Part shown: positions 55,512 through 59,950 of the stretch, one piece after another
Numbering within the stretch: position 1 is the stretch's first letter
Layout of the letters: each line of letters begins with the position of its first letter
NCBI RefSeq assembly: GCF_900624995.1
Contig: NZ_UYXQ01000025.1
Location: 1 to 59,950 of the forward strand
Direction of reading: 5' to 3'
From: Pseudomonas antarctica
GTDB lineage: Bacteria; Pseudomonadota; Gammaproteobacteria; Pseudomonadales; Pseudomonadaceae
Length of the DNA stretch: 59,950 bases
Translations under genes and position numbers: made by a program
The notes under the pieces: model-generated
Databases searched by the model: none
What the model was told of the DNA's origin: nothing
Seen by the model: only the letters and a program-made list of their open reading frames with translations

Positions 55512-56318
55512 TCACGGCTGCTGTTTACGTCCCGCCATATGCTTCAAATACGCCACCAGCAAGTCCAGCTCGCCATCCGGCAACACACTGGCAGCAAACG
55601 CCGGCATCTTTGCCTGTGGCCAATGCCGCATGCTTTGCGGGTCGCGGATATAACGCTTGAGGAAGTCCCCGCTGAAATACTCCGTAGGGTTGTAGGGAAT
55701 ATTCAGGTCCGGCCCTACCTGCGCATCGCCGGCACCATTGAGTCGGTGGCACGCCAGGCAGTTCTTCTGGAACAGCGCAAAGCCCCTGTTGACCGGGTCA
55801 TTCGCGGCCAGTTTCGGGTCAGGTAACAAGGCTGGAAAACGCTCGGCCACTGTCTTCAATTGCTTGATCCCGGCTATCTGGAACGGCCACTGCTCAGGGC
55901 TGATAGGGCCAGCCTGCGGGTCAGTCCACACCAGATAAAACGGTCCGGCACTCGGTTTACCCGCCGCCAACGCAGGCCATGGGTGGGCGGGGTCTTCCAC
56001 TGCCAGCCAGGCACGGGCGCCGTGGTTTTCCAACAGCGGTGCAGCCGTCAGCTCGGCGGCGAAACCATCCAGGGCCACGGCTTGCAAATGATTGTCCGGC
56101 TTCACGCCTGGAAGCAAGGACGCCAACGGCACCGCCCGATAAGTCATGTTGCGCTTGTAGGAAACATCATCAACGACCTGCACCGTTTGAACATCCGGGT
56201 GCGTGAGCAGGTCGGCGGTCTGCCACGTTTTGCGGGTGTGATCCAGTTCGATAGTTAATTGCGCAGCCCAAGTGGGTAAGGCAAACATCAGGGCGAGGGC
56301 GGCGAGGATTGATTTCAA
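55512..56318 (-). CDS. Periplasmic c-type cytochrome with oxidoreductase-like N-terminal domain
   Basis: About 268 residues with a signal peptide (KSILAALALMFALPTWA). The N-terminal ~150 residues resemble a molybdopterin-oxidoreductase-like fold without obvious cofactor residues (VDDVSYKRNMTYRAVPLASL in part), followed by a cytochrome c with CLACHRLNG (CXXCH) and the methionine ligand probably in KMPAFA. I take TTG 56318 as start (MKSIL...); open codons upstream to 56489 overlap a small gene on the same strand in another frame. Class: mono-heme cytochrome of unknown partner. Confidence 0.8.
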   Translation of the reverse strand: MKSILAALALMFALPTWAAQLTIELDHTRKTWQTADLLTHPDVQTVQVVDDVSYKRNMTYRAVPLASLLPGVKPDNHLQAVALDGFAAELTAAPLLENHGARAWLAVEDPAHPWPALAAGKPSAGPFYLVWTDPQAGPISPEQWPFQIAGIKQLKTVAERFPALLPDPKLAANDPVNRGFALFQKNCLACHRLNGAGDAQVGPDLNIPYNPTEYFSGDFLKRYIRDPQSMRHWPQAKMPAFAASVLPDGELDLLVAYLKHMAGRKQQP

Positions 56319-56481
56319 GGACAGGGCCCGGTGGGAAGTGGTGATGTGGCCCACGATACCGCAAATCTGCATGCAAAAAGACAGCCCCTGCAACAGGACC
56401 GCTATAGGCAATGTCCCGGCAGGTGCTGCCAAAAGCTGCAGTCCTGGTGCAATGAGTGCTCTGAATGTGAGGCTCGCGTCG

Positions 56482-56577
56482 TCACCCAATAACCTTGGTT
56501 AAATTGGGTAGGATCAGAATCAGTGTGGTGGCGAACAGAATAAGTCCCGCCTGACGTACTTTCGAATGCTTGAACAT
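56482..56577 (-). CDS. 31-residue membrane miniprotein
   Basis: ATG at 56577 to TGA at 56482 codes for MFKHSKVRQAG then a hydrophobic helix (LILFATTLILILPNL) ending TKVIG. AAAAGG stands about ten bases before the ATG. A positively charged N-terminus and a single 15- to 18-residue span are usual for small inner-membrane proteins. It is upstream of the cytochrome gene on the same strand and may be co-transcribed with it. No family name can be given. Confidence 0.6.
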   Translation of the reverse strand: MFKHSKVRQAGLILFATTLILILPNLTKVIG

Positions 56578-56967
56578 GGCTGAATGCCTTTTGTTGTTAT
56601 TCCTGAGCGTCAAATGCGTGCCGGTTTTTCTTCAGTCTCGCAACGTGACGTGTCGCTTTTCTTACGGCTGCTCCAGCAAAACCCGGCAGCAGCTTCTTAC
56701 TGATTGAACCTTAGAGCCCTCGTTCTTCGCGGCTTAGACTCATTTCGTATCAGCTAAACAGCATTTCTACTTAAAAAAGCATGAGGCATATCGCCATATT
56801 GGCGCCAATGCCTTGGCTAGACCGCTAAAACGATTAACCCGAGGTATCCCATAGCACCCTACCGTTCGTCCGAGCGTGAGGGTCAAAAGCAATGAGCGCA
56901 TCGGTCATTGAAACCGTGTCAATCGGGCCTAAGGTAGGGGCACACACGCACAGCGTTCGAGGATGTC
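56578..56967. other. Intergenic region before the thiolase gene
   Basis: 390 bases. It holds a perfect small inverted repeat CGCCA-TAT-TGGCG (56792-56804) inside the looser GGCAT...ATGCC and an A-tract (ACTTAAAAAAGC). No PsrA-type box is seen. No gene longer than about 15 codons looks real in it. Confidence 0.5.
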
Positions 56968-58173
56968 ATGACCCAAGCTTTGATCTTTGATGCGATACGC
57001 ACGCCCCGCGGCAAGGGCAAGGCCGACGGCGCCCTGCACAGCGTCAAACCGGTAAACCTGGTGGCAGGCCTGCTCACCGCTCTGGCACAGCGCAGCGACC
57101 TTGATACGCACCAGGTGGATGACATCGTCCTCGGTTGCGTGACCCCAGTGGGCGACCAGGGCGCCGACATCGCCAAGACCGCCGCGCTGGTGGCGGACTG
57201 GGACATCAGCGTCGCCGGCGTACAGATCAACCGCTTCTGTGCCTCAGGCCTGGAAGCAGTGAACCTCGGCGCAATGAAAGTGCGCTCCGGCTTTGAAGAC
57301 CTCGTGGTGGTCGGCGGCGTCGAATCCATGTCGCGCGTGCCGATGGGCAGCGATGGCGGCGCCTGGGTGCTCGATCCGTACACCAATATGCACAGCCACT
57401 TCACACCCCAAGGCATCGGCGCGGATTTGATCGCGACCCTGGAAGGTTTCACCCGCCAGGACGTCGACGCCTTCGCCCTGCATTCCCAGCAGAAAGCCGC
57501 CAGGGCCAGCGCGGACGGTTCCTTCAACAAGTCGCTGATTGCGGTGCACGACCAGAACGGCATCGTACTGTTGGACCATGATGAATTCATCCGTGGCGAC
57601 TCCACCCTCGAAGGCCTCGGCAAGCTCAAGCCAAGCTTTGAAATGATGGGGCAGATGGGCTTCGACGCGACGGCGTTGCGGGTCTACAGCCATGTGGAAC
57701 GCATCAACCACGTGCACACGCCGGGCAATAGCTCCGGCATTGTCGACGGCGCGGCGCTGATGTTGATCGGCTCCGAGGCCAAAGGCCGCGAGCTGGGCCT
57801 TAAACCACGGGCAAGGATTGTCGCCACCGCGGTCACCAGCACCGACCCGACCATCATGCTCACCGGCCCGGCACCGGCCACGCGCAAAGCCTTGGCCAAG
57901 GCCGGTTTGCGTGTGGAAGACATCGACCTGTTCGAAGTCAACGAGGCGTTTGCCTCAGTCGTCCTCAAGTTCATCAAGGACATGGGAATCGACGCCGCAC
58001 GGGTCAACGTCAACGGCGGCTCCATCGCCATGGGCCACCCGCTGGGCGCCACGGGCTGCGCGATCCTCGGCACCCTGCTCGACGAACTGCAAGTGCGCCA
58101 GCAGCGCTATGGCCTGGCCACTCTGTGTGTCGGCGGTGGCATGGGCATCGCCACCATCATCGAACGCCTCTGA
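56968..58173 (+). CDS. Acetyl-CoA C-acyltransferase (thiolase)
   Basis: 401 residues, thiolase family: nucleophile Cys in [12 protein letters not shown] (~Cys 92), NEAFASV (Asn/His-like), catalytic [12 protein letters not shown] (His) and the second Cys in LCVGGGMG. Degrades 3-ketoacyl-CoA in beta-oxidation or condenses acetyl-CoA. Start ATG with GAGGATG close by. Translationally close to the 3-hydroxyacyl-CoA dehydrogenase that follows 16 bases later, so the two form an oxidation pair. Confidence 0.94.
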   Translation: MTQALIFDAIRTPRGKGKADGALHSVKPVNLVAGLLTALAQRSDLDTHQVDDIVLGCVTPVGDQGADIAKTAALVADWDISVAGVQINRFCASGLEAVNLGAMKVRSGFEDLVVVGGVESMSRVPMGSDGGAWVLDPYTNMHSHFTPQGIGADLIATLEGFTRQDVDAFALHSQQKAARASADGSFNKSLIAVHDQNGIVLLDHDEFIRGDSTLEGLGKLKPSFEMMGQMGFDATALRVYSHVERINHVHTPGNSSGIVDGAALMLIGSEAKGRELGLKPRARIVATAVTSTDPTIMLTGPAPATRKALAKAGLRVEDIDLFEVNEAFASVVLKFIKDMGIDAARVNVNGGSIAMGHPLGATGCAILGTLLDELQVRQQRYGLATLCVGGGMGIATIIERL

Positions 58174-58189
58174 GCCCAAGGAACCTGTC

Positions 58190-59950
58190 ATGACCGAAGC
58201 CATTCGTTACGAAAAAGGCCAGGACCAGATCGTGGTACTGACCCTCGACATGCCCGGCCAGAGCGCCAACACCATGAACGGCGTGTACCGCGAGGCCATG
58301 GCGGCCTCTTTGGCGCGCCTGGAAGCGGAAAAGGATGACATCGCCGGTGTGGTGATCACCTCGGCCAAAAAGACCTTTTTTGCCGGCGGCGACCTCAATG
58401 AATTGATCAAAGTCGATAAGGCCCACGCAAACGTTTTCTACGACAGCGTGTTAGTGCTGAAGGCGCAATTGCGCCGCCTGGAAACCCTCGGCAAGCCGGT
58501 GGTGGCCGCGATTAATGGCGCGGCACTCGGTGGCGGCTGGGAAATTTGCCTGGCCTGCCATTACCGCGTCGCGTTGGACGACAAGTCGACACAGCTTGGC
58601 TTGCCGGAGGTCACCCTAGGGCTGTTGCCGGGCGGTGGCGGAGTAGTGCGTATGGTGCGCATGCTGGGGCTGGAAAAGGCCTTGCCGTATTTGCTGGAAG
58701 GCAAAAAAGTGCGGCCGCAGCAGGCGTTGCAGGCGGGGTTGATCAATGAGCTTGCGGCAAATCGCGATGAGCTGCTGGCGAAATCTCGCGCTTGGATTCT
58801 GGCCAATCCTGACGCTAAACAACCGTGGGACAACAAGGCCTATCAGATCCCCGGCGGCACGCCCTCAAACCCAAAAGTGGCGCAGATGCTGGCGATTGCA
58901 CCGTCGATTTTGCGCAGCAAAACCTCTGGCTGCTTCCCGGCCCCGGAGAAAATTCTCTGCGCCGCCGTGGAAGGCGCCCAAGTGGATTTCGACACCGCGC
59001 ACCTGATCGAAACCCGCTACTTCACCGAACTTGTCACCGGGCAGGTGGCGAAAAACATGATCGGCACGTTCTGGTTTCAGCTCAATGAGATCAACGCCGG
59101 CAGCTCACGGCCACACGGCTTTACGCCGTACGTCACACGCAAAGTCGGTGTGCTCGGCGCGGGGATGATGGGCGCGGGCATCGCCTATGTCAGTGCCTGC
59201 GCGGGCATTGAAGTCGTGCTCAAAGACGTGACCCTGGCGGCGGCCGAAAAGGGCAAGGCGCACTCGGCCACGCTGCTGGACAAGAAGGTCAGTCGTGGGC
59301 AACTGACCGCCGAACAGCGCGAAAGCACCTTGGCGCGGATTCTTCCTACGGCCTCTGATGCTGACCTGGCGGGCTGCGATCTGATCATTGAGGCTGTTTA
59401 TGAGGATCGTGAACTCAAGGCCACAGTCTCGGCTGCCGCGCAAAGCGTGGTCGGTGCTGACGCAGTAATCGCCTCCAATACCTCGACTTTGCCCATCAGC
59501 GGTCTGGCCCGCGCCGTGCCCGATCAAGGCGCGTTCATCGGCCTGCATTTCTTCAGCCCGGTCGACAAGATGCCGCTGGTGGAAATCATCAAGGGCGCCC
59601 ACACCCGCGACGAAACCCTGGCCCGAGGTTTTGATTTCGTACTGCAAATCAAGAAAACCCCGATCGTGGTCAACGACAGTCGCGGCTTCTTTACCTCGCG
59701 GGTGTTCGGTACCTTCACCAACGAAGGTATCGCCATGCTTGGCGAAGGCGTGGCCGCGCCGATGATCGAAACCGAAGCGCGCAAGGCCGGCATGCCGGTC
59801 GGACCGTTGGCGGTATCCGATGAAGTGTCGCTCAGCTTAATGAGCCACATCCGAAAGCAAACGGCAAAGGATCTACAGGACGAAGGCAAGGCGCTGCCGA
59901 CGCATCCGGCCACAGCGGTGATCGAGTTGTTGGTGAATGAATACAACCGC
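58190..59950 (+). CDS. 3-hydroxyacyl-CoA dehydrogenase / enoyl-CoA hydratase (FadB/FadJ-like), 3' end outside the window
   Basis: 587 codons are present and the frame is still open at the window edge. N-terminal crotonase domain: oxyanion FFAGGDLNELI (~65) and GAALGGGWEICLACHYR (~110) with LGLPEVTLGLLPGGGG. Then a linker with ETRYFTELVTG, and the NAD-binding domain VGVLGAGMMGAGIAYVSACAG (in part, ~325), NTSTLPIS and IGLHFFSPVDKM. The C-terminal dehydrogenase domain begins before the cut. Together with the thiolase upstream it gives the last steps of beta-oxidation; GGAAC precedes the ATG. Confidence 0.93.
   Translation, partial: MTEAIRYEKGQDQIVVLTLDMPGQSANTMNGVYREAMAASLARLEAEKDDIAGVVITSAKKTFFAGGDLNELIKVDKAHANVFYDSVLVLKAQLRRLETLGKPVVAAINGAALGGGWEICLACHYRVALDDKSTQLGLPEVTLGLLPGGGGVVRMVRMLGLEKALPYLLEGKKVRPQQALQAGLINELAANRDELLAKSRAWILANPDAKQPWDNKAYQIPGGTPSNPKVAQMLAIAPSILRSKTSGCFPAPEKILCAAVEGAQVDFDTAHLIETRYFTELVTGQVAKNMIGTFWFQLNEINAGSSRPHGFTPYVTRKVGVLGAGMMGAGIAYVSACAGIEVVLKDVTLAAAEKGKAHSATLLDKKVSRGQLTAEQRESTLARILPTASDADLAGCDLIIEAVYEDRELKATVSAAAQSVVGADAVIASNTSTLPISGLARAVPDQGAFIGLHFFSPVDKMPLVEIIKGAHTRDETLARGFDFVLQIKKTPIVVNDSRGFFTSRVFGTFTNEGIAMLGEGVAAPMIETEARKAGMPVGPLAVSDEVSLSLMSHIRKQTAKDLQDEGKALPTHPATAVIELLVNEYNR

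Noticed and set aside
56792..56804. CGCCA-TAT-TGGCG as an operator for the thiolase gene
   Set aside because: Short perfect arms of this kind arise by chance in GC-rich DNA, and it is over 160 bases from the gene start; kept only as a note in the intergenic entry.

Overview
The window is a typical chromosomal stretch of a Pseudomonas of the fluorescens group. Four things point there: the order rne / rluC / HAD / sppA / maf / yceD-rpmF-plsX-fabD-fabG-acpP-fabF-pabC-mltG-tmk-holB-tatD; RgsA-like RNA next to a TetR gene; an etfD / etfBA locus with a PsrA-type box; and many REP sequences of the kind GTGGGAGCGGGCTTGCTCGCGA, paired as REPIN-like inverted doublets. GC content is high and even. I see no phage, insertion sequence, CRISPR array, tRNA or rRNA.

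Layout. 0-5 kb: an AraC-type regulator, the C4-dicarboxylate carrier dctA behind a sigma-54 promoter, and an xdhC / MobA-like pair for molybdenum cofactor delivery. 5-9 kb: RNase E (rne) with a long structured leader. 9-22.3 kb: a housekeeping block for RNA modification, lipid and fatty-acid synthesis, folate, cell wall, dTMP and DNA polymerase III clamp loader. It lacks fabH between plsX and fabD, and has no pilZ between holB and tatD. 22.3-26 kb: the small RNA RgsA, a TetR regulator, a MoaA-type radical SAM enzyme, a DUF4823 lipoprotein and a DUF1285 protein. 26-30.2 kb: a four-gene catabolic set (GntR regulator, ADP-ribosylglycohydrolase-family protein, NCS1 permease, PfkB kinase) that parallels E. 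coli yegTUVW, with an in-frame stop in the kinase. 30.2-33.8 kb: a methyltransferase, two small unknown proteins, an MFS transporter and a GNAT acetyltransferase.

34-39.4 kb: an L-arabinose-type ABC importer (araFGH) behind an SDR dehydrogenase, followed by an IclR regulator. 39.4-41.5 kb: a zinc alcohol dehydrogenase divergent from a YqhC-like AraC regulator. 41.6-45.4 kb: electron-transfer flavoprotein (etfBA) and its quinone oxidoreductase (etfD), feeding fatty-acid and amino-acid oxidation electrons into the quinone pool. 45.5-51.8 kb: envelope and unknown genes (periplasmic binding protein, DUF4398 lipoprotein, OmpA-like lipoprotein, START protein), a MocR-like regulator and rraB, an inhibitor of the RNase E encoded 45 kb earlier. 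52.2-55.4 kb: a circularly permuted ATP-grasp / alpha-E / transglutaminase operon. 55.5-59.95 kb: a c-type cytochrome, a 31-residue membrane miniprotein, a thiolase and the start of a FadB-like 3-hydroxyacyl-CoA dehydrogenase that runs off the window.

The points most worth following are the yeg-like nucleoside/glycoside system with its broken kinase, an orphan minus-strand terminator that suggests an undescribed small RNA at about 51.9 kb, the 31-residue membrane miniprotein, apparently leaderless yceD and rluC, and the missing pilZ.
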